From contig NZ_CP012477.1 of NCBI RefSeq assembly GCF_001281315.1, positions 620,001 to 684,000 of the forward strand: a stretch of DNA of 64,000 bases, given 5' to 3'. Positions 20,527-29,688 of the stretch are shown one piece after another. Below the pieces are notes generated by a model. It saw only the letters and a program-made list of their open reading frames with translations. It was not told the origin of the DNA and did not search any database. The translations under genes and the position numbers were made by a program. This DNA is from Arthrobacter sp. ERGS1:01. GTDB taxonomy: Bacteria > Actinomycetota > Actinomycetes > Actinomycetales > Micrococcaceae. The number at the start of each line of letters is the position of its first letter. Position 1 is the stretch's first letter.

Positions 20527-21756
20527 GTGATTACGGTGGAAGATTGGGCGTTGATTCGACGGTTGCATCTCGGTGAGGGCGAGTCGATGAGATCGATAGC
20601 GGAGCGGTTGGGGATCTCCAGGAACACTGTCGCGAAGGCGGTGAAGTCTGGAGGGCCTCCCAGGTATGAACGGGCCTCTGGGGATTCGGCGATCAAGGCG
20701 ATGGAGCCGCGAATCCGGGCTTTGTTGGTTGAGAATCCTAGGATGCCCGCGACGGTGATTGCCGAACGGATCCAGTGGTTGGGGTCCCCGGCGTGGTTGC
20801 GTGAGAATGTGGCTAGGATCCGTCCGGAGTATGCCCCGTCGGATCCGGCAGACAGGATTAGCTACGCTCCAGGGGATCAGATCCAGTGCGATTTGGTCTT
20901 TCCCGCGGTGAAGATTCCTTGTGGTGCTGGTCAGGGACGAGTGTTCCCAGTGTTGGTCATGGTCTGTTCTCACTCACGATTCATCATGGCCATGATGATT
21001 CCGTCGCGGACTACTGGGGATTTACTGGCCGGGATGTGGGAGCTCCTTGGTGGTTTGGGTGCTGTTCCGCGGCGGCTGATTTGGGACAACGAGACCGGGA
21101 TTGGCCGGCGCAACCGCTATGCTGCGGGCGTGGCCGGGTTTGCCGGTGTCTTGGCGACGCGGGTCGTGCAGCTCAAGCCCTACGATCCGGAGAGCAAGGG
21201 CATCGTGGAGCGGGCCAACGGCTACCTTGAGGGCTCCTTCTTGCCGGGTCGGTCCTTCACCTCACCGGCGGATTTCAATGACCAGCTTGCCGTGTGGTTG
21301 GGCAAGGCGAATACCCGTTTGGTTCGCAGTACCGGGGCACGACCGGTGGAACGGCTCCCCACTGATCGTGCGGCGATGCTCGCATTGCCGCCGGTAGCAC
21401 CAGTCATCGGGTTCCATTCCAGGGTTCGCTTGCCTCGGGACTACTACGTCCGGGTGGCCGCCAACGACTACTCGGTGGATCCACAAGCCATCGGACGCTT
21501 CGTTGATGTCACCGCTGATCTGGAAACCGTCAGTATCAGCCTCGGCGGCAGAAATCTCGGCACTCATCAACGATCCTGGGACCGCGGGCTGACCATCACT
21601 GATCAGACCCATGTTCAGGCAGCGAAGACACTACGGCTGGAGTTTCAAAATCCTGGATTGGCCGGGACCGGAACCGTCAATGACCTCATCCGGGATTTAG
21701 CCGAGTACGACCAAGCCTTTGGTGTTGTCCTCGATGACGGGAAGATCCCCTCATGA
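20527..21756 (+). CDS. istA: IS21-family transposase IstA
   Basis: A 409-aa DDE transposase. The N-terminal helix-turn-helix is SIAERLGISRNTVAKAV (about 18-36). The catalytic core has D in IQCDLVF, D in IWDNETG and E in ESKGIVERANG. The start is GTG 20527. It overlaps istB by 4 bases (ATGA), the usual coupling in this family. It appears intact. Confidence 0.95.
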   Translation: MITVEDWALIRRLHLGEGESMRSIAERLGISRNTVAKAVKSGGPPRYERASGDSAIKAMEPRIRALLVENPRMPATVIAERIQWLGSPAWLRENVARIRPEYAPSDPADRISYAPGDQIQCDLVFPAVKIPCGAGQGRVFPVLVMVCSHSRFIMAMMIPSRTTGDLLAGMWELLGGLGAVPRRLIWDNETGIGRRNRYAAGVAGFAGVLATRVVQLKPYDPESKGIVERANGYLEGSFLPGRSFTSPADFNDQLAVWLGKANTRLVRSTGARPVERLPTDRAAMLALPPVAPVIGFHSRVRLPRDYYVRVAANDYSVDPQAIGRFVDVTADLETVSISLGGRNLGTHQRSWDRGLTITDQTHVQAAKTLRLEFQNPGLAGTGTVNDLIRDLAEYDQAFGVVLDDGKIPS

Positions 21757-22541
21757 GCGCTGCGAAAGAAACCGCTTCGGAGATCGACTACTACGCCAAG
21801 GCTTTGAAGGCGCCCCGGATAAGAGACTCCGCCGCCCGACTGGCCGAACAGGCCAGGGACATCGGGTGGTCCCACGAAGAGTATCTCGCTGCCGTCCTGT
21901 CTCGGGAGGTCTCTGCTAGGGAGGCCTCGGGGGCAGAGATTCGGGCCAGGGTAGCCGGTTTCCCGGCCAGGAAATCATTGGACGATTTCAACTTCGAGCA
22001 CCAGCCGGGCCTCAAGCGCGACACCCTGGCGCATCTAGCCACCGGAGCGTTCCTGGCAGAAGCCTCCAACGTGGTGCTGCTCGGACCGCCAGGCACAGGA
22101 AAAACCCATCTCGCAACCGGTCTCGGGCTGCGGGCCACCCAGCTTGGCCACAGGGTGCTCTTTGCCACAGCGACCGACTGGGTCACCCGGCTCGGGACCG
22201 CTCACCAAAACGGCCGGCTCCCACAAGAACTGGCCAAGCTCAGACGCTACGGGCTGATCATCGTCGATGAAGTCGGCTACATTCCCTTCGAGCAAGACGC
22301 AGCGAATCTCTTCTTCCAACTCGTCTCTTCCCGCTACGAACATGCCTCACTCATCCTGACCTCGAACCTGAGCTTCGCCCGCTGGGGTGAGGTCTTCGGC
22401 GATCAAGTCGTCGCAGCGGCAATGATCGACCGAATCGTCCACCACGCCGACGTCATCACCCTCAAGGGCTCCAGCTACCGACTCAAAGACCACCAAATAG
22501 ATTCGCTACCCTCGACAAGACCAGAGAATACGGCAGAATAG
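21753..22541 (+). CDS. istB: IS21-family helper ATPase IstB
   Basis: A 262-aa AAA+ ATPase that works with IstA in target selection. It shows Walker A GPPGTGKTHLA, Walker B LIIVDEVGYIPF and a sensor-like LTSNLSFARWGEVF. It appears intact. Confidence 0.95.
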   Translation: MSAAKETASEIDYYAKALKAPRIRDSAARLAEQARDIGWSHEEYLAAVLSREVSAREASGAEIRARVAGFPARKSLDDFNFEHQPGLKRDTLAHLATGAFLAEASNVVLLGPPGTGKTHLATGLGLRATQLGHRVLFATATDWVTRLGTAHQNGRLPQELAKLRRYGLIIVDEVGYIPFEQDAANLFFQLVSSRYEHASLILTSNLSFARWGEVFGDQVVAAAMIDRIVHHADVITLKGSSYRLKDHQIDSLPSTRPENTAE

Positions 22542-22603
22542 TCCCATCAACGTGGCGCAATTTTCACCCCACAAAACGGCTCACTATTCGACCAGCACCG
22601 ACA

Positions 22604-25600
22604 GAATCGACTGGGACGGTGGATAGGACAGCGATGCCGTTGTTCACGATGTGTCCCTGTGTCGGGTCGGGGAAGACATGGATATTGCGGCCTGGAATTT
22701 CCCGGAGTAGGTCATCTATGAGTTTGACTTGCCCGTCCGCCCTTGAACAGAAGACGTCATTGATAAATTCTTGCACCGCATTGTCGTTACGTAGCGCAAG
22801 TGTGGAGAGTCGACTGGGCTCGTAGTGTGCTGCGGCTGAAAGTCCAGCCAATTGGACCATGCGATTTATCAGCCTTTCGGACGCGGGTTCTCCCAGACCT
22901 GTAAGGACCGGTGTGCTTGTAATCCGAGCCTGCGTTAGCTTCCTCGCTGCGTCTTCAAAGTTCATGGACACCGCTGCTAGATTCGTGTTCGTCGTCATGG
23001 AGGCAAGAGCCTGGGCGACTTTGTCGAGGGCGTCTACTCTTAGACCTGACTCTCGTTCGAGTGAGTCTGCTATTGCATGAGATTCCGGAAGCCCTGGGTC
23101 CCGAGTTGGCGGTTCAGGCTTGAGTAGTGCAGCGTGGAGTTTGGCCGCATCGATTTGGGCTATCCACGCGCCACGGCGCCTCGAGTTATCGTGCGGATTT
23201 AGTCTATTTACTGCAGCGTCGGCGAGGGTTGTCAACTCTAGTGCTAGTTCGACTTGCGCTGTCAGTGCTTCCGTCCACGTATCGGCCGAAGTAAGCCGAC
23301 GAATCGCTGCACTGAATCCAACATTGCGACGCACCCCAGTACGGCTGGGGAAGCTGGCTGTCGGGATGGCACGTTGGGCAAAATCGAAGCCATCGATCTC
23401 CAACGGTCGCCCTGTCGGGGATATCGTGCGGACCGTAACGGTTTGCGCATCAGGGCAGGCGCAAGCGAGCCTTTTGGCAAGTGCGATAGCGATGCCTTCG
23501 ACCACATCATTGCTAACTTGGCCAGGCGACTCCCATGGCAGCTCATCACCAATATTCTCGACGGTGAGGGCTTGAAAAACTGTGACGCTTGGACCATCTG
23601 CATCAATTTCCAAGTTGATTGCCCAAGGCTCTGTCCGTGCGATCACGTCCGATCGACTTCGCATGGTGCCGAGGATGGATTCTATGTTGCCATCAGATAG
23701 GTGCACATAAAGTGCCTCGACCAGGCGTGCCCAAAGCGTTGCTCCTTGCCTATCATTGGGCAGTGAAACACTTGCCAATATTTGCGTGACTTCCTCGTCA
23801 TTAAATGAGATCTTCTCGCCGACGGCCTCGACCAATCGCACGAAATTCGCTAAGCCGTTGGTGCTGGCGAGAGACGAAATTCGGTCACTTGTCAGCCCGG
23901 AAGTCACTAACGTCAATATATCGTCACGGCGGTCGGGCATAGCAGACGTGACAGACCTAAACGAGCCGACTATCTGCCGGCTGAACGAACTACTGTCCTG
24001 GCGATATAGGTTTTGGTTCCGGATCCCATAGGCCAGTGGAGCGGCTTGAGCGACCGTCAACCCTTGAGGACGCCGCTGGTGGAGGGCCGGAAGGCAGCTT
24101 TGCGCGTATATCATGTTGTCGGCACGCTCAGCGCCTTCGAGCACTTCGGCCATTGCGCCAGCGTCATTAATTTCTGGGCTGGCAATGTGTTCACCGAGTG
24201 ACTTCGCTACTTCGGGTGCCCATTGAGGAAATTGCTCAGCAGTCCGGCGCAACAGCCAGCTGGCTTCTCCGAGCGATAGGCAACCAGTCACGGCGCATAG
24301 CGTATCCCCGAAAGTAGGTGGTGGTGACTCGTGAAGCGCATCAGCCAATGTTCGGGATCGAAGTTCGTGCAAGCCGCGCCATGAAGTGCCATCGAGAATT
24401 ACGATGTGCTCACCGCGGAGGATATTTAACGCATCGCCCACCCTGTCAGGATTCGTACCTGGTAAGAGTAGGGATCCAAGTGCCTTCGCTTTGATTGAGA
24501 ATCCAAGGCTGTGCGCTACGGAGATCAAACGGGCTGCGGAACGCTGTAGTTCGCGCCCTGGCTCACTCAGGTGTGCCGCTTGCTCCGCAATAATGAGACT
24601 CAATCGTTGTCCCCTCAGCAGTAGCGCCAGATACTCCATCAGGAGGCCATCGGATCGTTGGAATGCCTCTAGGGGGGCCATGGCCTGTGTTAGCCCTGTT
24701 AGTGCCAGTCTTTCGGCAATATGTTGAGCCGTAGTTTCATCGAGTGTTGGTTGCACAATCCGGGCACTGCCTCTCGCGAGGCGTGGATGAAAGTCCTCCG
24801 CCCTGCAAGCTCCAAATAGAATCACGAAAGGTAGTTCACGCAGCCTATCTACAGCATCTGGCCAGCGATCCATGTGCGGTCTACCCAGATTGTCAGCAAC
24901 TACGATGACCGGAGACAGCTCCGTTGCTCCGGCCAGCTGTACATGACGGCGCAATAGTTCTACATCTGCATCACTTTTTACGCGCTGAACACGGATCACG
25001 CGCGATCCAAGAACGGCGTCACGGGCAGCACGCCAAAGAAGCACTGACTTGCCACTACCTGATGGCCCTGACAACAATACGTAGCGTTCTTTTTGTGCGG
25101 CCTCGATCATCAGCGTCATCTCTCGAGGGCGCAGTACATCTAAGCCTGCAGCAACATGTGCCGGGGCCCCGTCAACACCGAGGTAGAACTGGTCCGCACC
25201 AAGCGCTGACGGGGTAATGAAATCTGCTGGTGCGCAAACACCGGACGAAACAGCGGCGTCGAGGCCTGATATATCGACACTTGACTGAACATTTGTGATT
25301 AGCGAGTCAAGATCCGCAAGATCAAGCGATTGAGCGGATTCCAGAGAGGCCAAGCGTTGGTTCGCGGCCATCTTGCTTAGGCGCGAGTGTAGTTCACTAA
25401 CAACGAGTGATGCCACCGCCGCATGCAGGCCCAATTCGTCTCTTAGCAGCTGTTCACTGGACACTCGGAGATTCCACGGTAGCTGAACGATCCTCGAGGT
25501 GTGAATGATGTCAGCGGCGCGTTCTGCGGAGAGTCCTTGGGCTATCAAGCGTTGATGCAACAGAGCAGCCGCTGTCGGTGATGCGTCACGTATCGTCAAC

Positions 25601-25905
25601 TCCCACCCGGTGAACTTTAACCCCGACCCAAGCTCACCATCGGTGACAAGAACAATTGATTTTGCCCCTGTTGTCCGATGAGATTCAGAAGCGTGAGCCA
25701 ATGCTTCGGCAACGGCTGCAGCTGCCATCCGTCCCGCACCAGCACCTTTCTCCTTCACTTGAATTAGCGTCAACGAGCCATCTGGAGAGACACAGTCGAT
25801 GTCCTCAAAACCTTCTGGAGTGAGTCTTGCAAACTCAGCATCACCGACACGAGATTGGACGAGGAGGTGTGCGGTCACGGCGATTTGCCACGTGACACCA
25901 GCCAC
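22604..25905 (-). pseudogene. Large STAND-type NTPase with N-terminal PD-(D/E)xK-like nuclease domain, interrupted by IS21
   Basis: The first 1100 residues of a protein of about 1220 aa; the C-terminus is the fragment at 20103-20453. The N-terminus has a nuclease-like pattern: VTWQIAVTAHLL, then GFEDIDC (D35/D37) and LIQVKEK (Q49, K51), as in DUF4297/Cap4-like domains. An NTPase follows with Walker A GPSGSGKS (280-287), Walker B VIVVADN (333-339) and a sensor-like FVILFGACR. After that come about 800 residues of mainly helical sequence without known motifs. This order (nuclease, NTPase, long helical sensor) is that of Avs-like anti-phage proteins. The start is uncertain: GTG 25905 is used, but coding-like sequence in the same frame (ELWADLRQGARN) continues about 21 codons upstream to a stop. 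Confidence 0.75.
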
Positions 25906-26090
25906 ATTTCGAGCGCCTTGGCGAAGGTCTGCCCACAGTTCTGCCGTGGCGTTGTCTGACTAGGCGAAACGAGCGTTGTACTGGTTTGCAGTCTCGCCTG
26001 GGTGGTGACCTTGCGAATTTGTGGCCTTTTGTGTTTATGGTCTTTAGTCACGTCGCCTCCCGTTGTGTCGAGATTTCTTTCGTCTGCCAT
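25875..26090 (-). CDS. Possible small ORF or displaced N-terminus of the nuclease-NTPase
   Basis: 71 codons from ATG 26090 (MADERNLDTTGGDVTKDH...). It overlaps the start of the large gene in another frame. If one base is missing near 25970, this frame would run directly into the coding-like stretch ahead of GTG 25905 and supply the true N-terminus. No ribosome-binding site is convincing and no family is recognised. Confidence 0.3.
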   Translation of the reverse strand: MADERNLDTTGGDVTKDHKHKRPQIRKVTTQARLQTSTTLVSPSQTTPRQNCGQTFAKALEMWLVSRGKSP

Positions 26091-26456
26091 GGTTTTTCTG
26101 CAGCGTACTTCACCACCTCACGGGTGAGTCATTACTCGGCTGTCCCGTAAATGCCGCGGCGGAACCGCCGTGCCATTACCATCCGGGATCCCGGAGGTCA
26201 GCCACGCGAGAATGGATTCACTGGGTGGTGTTCGTTGATCCTATCGGCGAAGAACACTTTTACCCTAGCCCCGCAGGCGTTCCTCGACGAAATCAGAACG
26301 GGGGATTCGAGAATCTCAGCAAGAAGCGATCGGCTTTTTGGAAAGGATGATCAGCTGTCCTATATGGCACTTCCACACGTCGTTTAGCTCCTCCGCGCAC
26401 CATGAACATCGTGAACCCTTCCTTAAGACGATGGGAGGTAACGATAGGAGTGCACG
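26091..26456 (+). other. Non-coding region upstream of second transfer block
   Basis: 366 bases without a credible gene. At 26399-26412 lies ACCATGAACATCGT, matching the inverted repeat upstream of the first transfer block with one change. It is a likely site for control of the genes from 26457. Confidence 0.5.
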
Positions 26457-26747
26457 ATGTTCCTGGCAGCGCCGGTGGATCCCGGCATCACACCTAACAC
26501 GACGTTTCCGTTTCTTGAGTCGCTGAAGGAGATTGGCGGCGGCATCCTGGTCGGCGCCTTCATCATCATCGCGATCGTTGCCATTCTCGGCGCAGCAATG
26601 CTGCTGGCCGGCAAGTTGAGCCAGTCGTCTCGGCTGGCCTCCGGCGGAGGCATGATCCTCCTCTGGACAGGACCGGTGGCTGCCATTCTGGGCGGCATCA
26701 ATGGCTACATCCTCTGGTCGCAGACCGCGTTTCATCTCGGCTTTTAG
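26457..26747 (+). CDS. Small two-helix membrane protein (pilin- or DUF6112-like)
   Basis: A 96-aa protein with two transmembrane helices (about 27-52, ILVGAFIIIAIVAILGAAML, and about 64-88) and a short N-terminal external part. Small proteins of this shape occupy the same place before the VirB6-like gene in actinobacterial transfer modules. A VirB2/pilin-like role is possible but not shown by sequence. GGAG lies 7 bases before the ATG. Confidence 0.7.
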   Translation: MFLAAPVDPGITPNTTFPFLESLKEIGGGILVGAFIIIAIVAILGAAMLLAGKLSQSSRLASGGGMILLWTGPVAAILGGINGYILWSQTAFHLGF

Positions 26748-26756
26748 GCATGCACC

Positions 26757-28232
26757 ATGCTGCCTATGATCAAATGCCAGGCCAACGGGTGGTGGCCGCC
26801 CGGATGCGGACTTATCTCCCGAACCCAAGACGCCGCGACCCAAACCATCACAAACATGTTTGCGGGCATTCTCGAGAGCATGGCTTCATGGATGTGGTCG
26901 TTCATCTCAGGGGCATTTGGCGTTTCCGACCTCGGGCCTTCTGACTGGACAGCAGTGAGCGGCATGACCAACTGGTGGATCGTGGTGATGATGACCCCGC
27001 TCGTGGTGGCCATGATCTTGCAGCTCCTGGGCGGAATGATCAGTCAGCAGCCGCGCCGAATTGGACAGGCCGTTATCGCTGGCGGAATCGCCGTGCCAGT
27101 CGTCATCGGTGCCGTGAGCCTCATGCAAAAGCTCACCCAGTTCACCGATTCTGCATCCGCAGCCGTCCTCCAGACCTTGGGATCGGATCCCTACGTCGTA
27201 TTTATGCGGCTCTTCGGATTCACCAGGGCGCCGGCAGGCAGCGGACACACATGGGATCTCATTTCCATGGCCAGTCCCGCCACGTCGGGCCCCGCCGGCC
27301 CGGTGATCGTCACCGTTGTCGCCGTGGCGCTGGTTTGGGTGCTTGCGTTCGTCCTCATGTGCTCGATGATCTTCCGCTCCTTCGCACTCCTGGTCCTCGC
27401 CGCTACAGCCCCTGTCGCCATCATGCTTATGCCGTGGGAACACACAAGGTCGTGGACTCGCCGCTGGTGTGAAACCGTCGTGGCGTTGTTGATCGCCAAG
27501 CCGCTGGCGGCAACGGTGTTGGCTGTTGCAGTCAAGCTCTTTGCTGATTCAACATCATTCGCAGGGCTGGCTTCCGGTGCTGTCGGCATGCTGCTTGCCT
27601 GTGCTGCGCCGCTGATGGCGCTGCGGCTGGTGAGCTTTGCCGGTGGCGAGCTGGCCGCCGCTGCCCAAGTCGCCGGCGGTGGACACGTCCTGTCTCGCAG
27701 CGGCAGTTTTGCTGCACGGCAAGTCAGCCGGCAGGTTGGAGGCAAGCTGTCACTGGCGAGCTTGTCGTCCCACAAGCCAGCTCTCGTCCAATCCAGAGCC
27801 GAACCCACCATCAAAGATTTTCAAACTGGTGGAAATTCCAGCGGCAAACAGATGGTGAAGAACGACGGCGGCCAGCCAGTTCCCAGCGCAGGGAACCAAC
27901 CGCAGGGTTCCGAAACAAAACCCTATGGGCAGCCGTACATCAAGCGTGCCGGCACGCCGCATCGTGATCCCAGCAACCCTCCTCCGGGCAAGCAGCATAC
28001 ACAAGATGTAGTGCCACAGAAATCGCCTAGCGACTCTGGGCTGGCACCCACACCGCAGCAACAGCATGGGGCTGCAACCGCCACACAACGAGCCCCAGAC
28101 CCAAAGCCTGCGACACCAACACAGGCTCCCAAATCACAAAACCAAGCGGCACCGCGGCCATCCACACAGCCGCCGCAGCGACCCGTGCCGCGACCGCCAA
28201 GAATCAACCCGGAAAGGGAAAAAGATGTCTGA
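26757..28232 (+). CDS. VirB6/TrbL-like polytopic conjugation protein
   Basis: A 491-aa protein. The first 310 residues carry about 6 to 8 transmembrane helices (for example TNWWIVVMMTPLVVAMILQL and VIVTVVAVALVWVLAFVLM). The last 170 residues are a disordered, Pro/Gln/Ala-rich tail (PKPATPTQAPKSQNQAAPRP). This is the typical layout of the TrbL/VirB6 inner-membrane channel subunit in Gram-positive type IV secretion. The last 8 bases overlap the SCO6880-like gene. Confidence 0.8.
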   Translation: MLPMIKCQANGWWPPGCGLISRTQDAATQTITNMFAGILESMASWMWSFISGAFGVSDLGPSDWTAVSGMTNWWIVVMMTPLVVAMILQLLGGMISQQPRRIGQAVIAGGIAVPVVIGAVSLMQKLTQFTDSASAAVLQTLGSDPYVVFMRLFGFTRAPAGSGHTWDLISMASPATSGPAGPVIVTVVAVALVWVLAFVLMCSMIFRSFALLVLAATAPVAIMLMPWEHTRSWTRRWCETVVALLIAKPLAATVLAVAVKLFADSTSFAGLASGAVGMLLACAAPLMALRLVSFAGGELAAAAQVAGGGHVLSRSGSFAARQVSRQVGGKLSLASLSSHKPALVQSRAEPTIKDFQTGGNSSGKQMVKNDGGQPVPSAGNQPQGSETKPYGQPYIKRAGTPHRDPSNPPPGKQHTQDVVPQKSPSDSGLAPTPQQQHGAATATQRAPDPKPATPTQAPKSQNQAAPRPSTQPPQRPVPRPPRINPEREKDV

Positions 28233-29688
28233 GAATACGCGCACTTTGCAAGCGGTGAAGTTTCCCCGGTACGAACGCCATGGGCTGTTCATGGGGCTCC
28301 AGTGGTACCAGCTGGGGCTCGTTGGCGCCGGAGTGTTGGCAGGGACCATCGCCTCGGCAACGGGAGGCCCGGCAGCCTTGATCATCACAGCACCCGTGTG
28401 GCTGGGCCTGATCCTGTTCGGTGTGCTCCAGTACCAAAGGATTCCCTATCCAGTCTGGGCCTACGCCGCGACGGTCTTCCTCTGGCGCCAACAAATGGGC
28501 CAGACCAAGTTCCTGGCCAAGCCAGAGAAGCCCAGGCCTGCGGGCCAGCTGGCTCTCCCCGGCGGGCTCGGCAGTCTTGAGCTGCGACAGACCAAGGAAG
28601 GCGCCGCGTTTGTCGTCGACCGCCAAGGGCATGAAGCGATGGCGATCCTGCGCTGCACAACAACATCTTTTGCCCTGCTGGATGATGATGACAAGGCCTA
28701 CGCAGTTCAGGCATGGTCCCGTGTACAAACGGCAATGGCGCAGCGGCCCGCCGTCGCGCGGTTGTCGATTCAGGACTACACCGTCCCGTATCCGTCCACT
28801 GCGCTGCGTGAGTTTTATGACCGGGCCAAGACTCCGACACGCATCGAAGACGTGAGGTGGGGCGACAAGTCCTATCTGGACCTCATCGCGGCTGCCGGTT
28901 CGACCATGATTCATGAACTCCTCGTCTGTCTGGTCATCGACACGGCGAAGGCACGGAGGCGCATCCGCGACGCCGGCGGGTCATTGGTGGGAATGGAACA
29001 CGTGGTCACCTCTGAAGTTGATGCACTGACCTCGGGCCTCAAAACGCATGGCGTCAGCGTGGATGAGTGGCTGCCCGGCAACAAGCTCACAGCCGTCATG
29101 CGGGGCGCCTTTGACCCGGATGCCGTCACCAGGCTCGCCGCAGTGAAGCAGGGAACCGATGACGCTCCTCTGAGCACGGGCCCCATGGCTGTGGAGGAAC
29201 ATTGGTCGTATCTGCGCACGGATTCCGGTTTCCACCAGACATTCTGGGTCGCAGAGTGGCCGCGGCAGCAGGTGTTCCCCGGGTTCCTTCACCCCGTGGT
29301 CTATGTGGGCAACTTCCGGCATACCGTCACGGAAGTCATTCGGGCCATTCCCACCGACCAGGCGCTGCGCGACATCCGTTCGGCCCACGAGGCCCACGAC
29401 ACCCGCCGTCGCATCAACGCCCGATTTGACCGGCCCCTCACGCGTGAGCAGCGCGCCGAGGAGGAAGAAGTTACCCAGCGGGAGGACGAGATCGTTGCCG
29501 GTCACGGCGATGTCCGCCCCGCCGCCTACGTCACCATCACGGCGGACACCCTCGATGACCTGGCCCGCTATCGGCAGGAACTTGGATCTGCGGCCGCAGG
29601 TGCCTTCGTCGAGCTGCGGTTGCTGGCGGGACAGCAGTGGCCGGCGTTCGTCGCCGGGGCGCTGCCGCTGGGGAGGGGATTGAAATGA
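28225..29688 (+). CDS. SCO6880-family type IV secretion protein
   Basis: A 487-aa protein with two N-terminal transmembrane helices (about 25-75, PrgI/VirB3-like) followed by a large soluble domain. The family occurs in actinobacterial conjugative modules directly before the VirB4-like ATPase and appears to represent VirB3 plus the N-terminal part of VirB4. The start is ATG 28225 with AAAGGGA upstream. The end overlaps the VirB4 gene by 4 bases (ATGA). Confidence 0.82.
   Translation: MSENTRTLQAVKFPRYERHGLFMGLQWYQLGLVGAGVLAGTIASATGGPAALIITAPVWLGLILFGVLQYQRIPYPVWAYAATVFLWRQQMGQTKFLAKPEKPRPAGQLALPGGLGSLELRQTKEGAAFVVDRQGHEAMAILRCTTTSFALLDDDDKAYAVQAWSRVQTAMAQRPAVARLSIQDYTVPYPSTALREFYDRAKTPTRIEDVRWGDKSYLDLIAAAGSTMIHELLVCLVIDTAKARRRIRDAGGSLVGMEHVVTSEVDALTSGLKTHGVSVDEWLPGNKLTAVMRGAFDPDAVTRLAAVKQGTDDAPLSTGPMAVEEHWSYLRTDSGFHQTFWVAEWPRQQVFPGFLHPVVYVGNFRHTVTEVIRAIPTDQALRDIRSAHEAHDTRRRINARFDRPLTREQRAEEEEVTQREDEIVAGHGDVRPAAYVTITADTLDDLARYRQELGSAAAGAFVELRLLAGQQWPAFVAGALPLGRGLK

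Larger units (their letters stand above)
20454..22603 (+). mobile_element. IS21-family insertion sequence, copy 1
   Basis: A 2150-bp element with terminal inverted repeats beginning TGTCGGTGACGGTCGAA on the left and TGTCGGTGCTGGTCGAA on the right (27 of 32 positions match). A second internal repeat of the same type (TTGACGGTTGAAAACTGAGCC) lies near the left end. It contains istA and istB. It splits the large minus-strand gene. No exact target duplication is visible. Confidence 0.93.
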
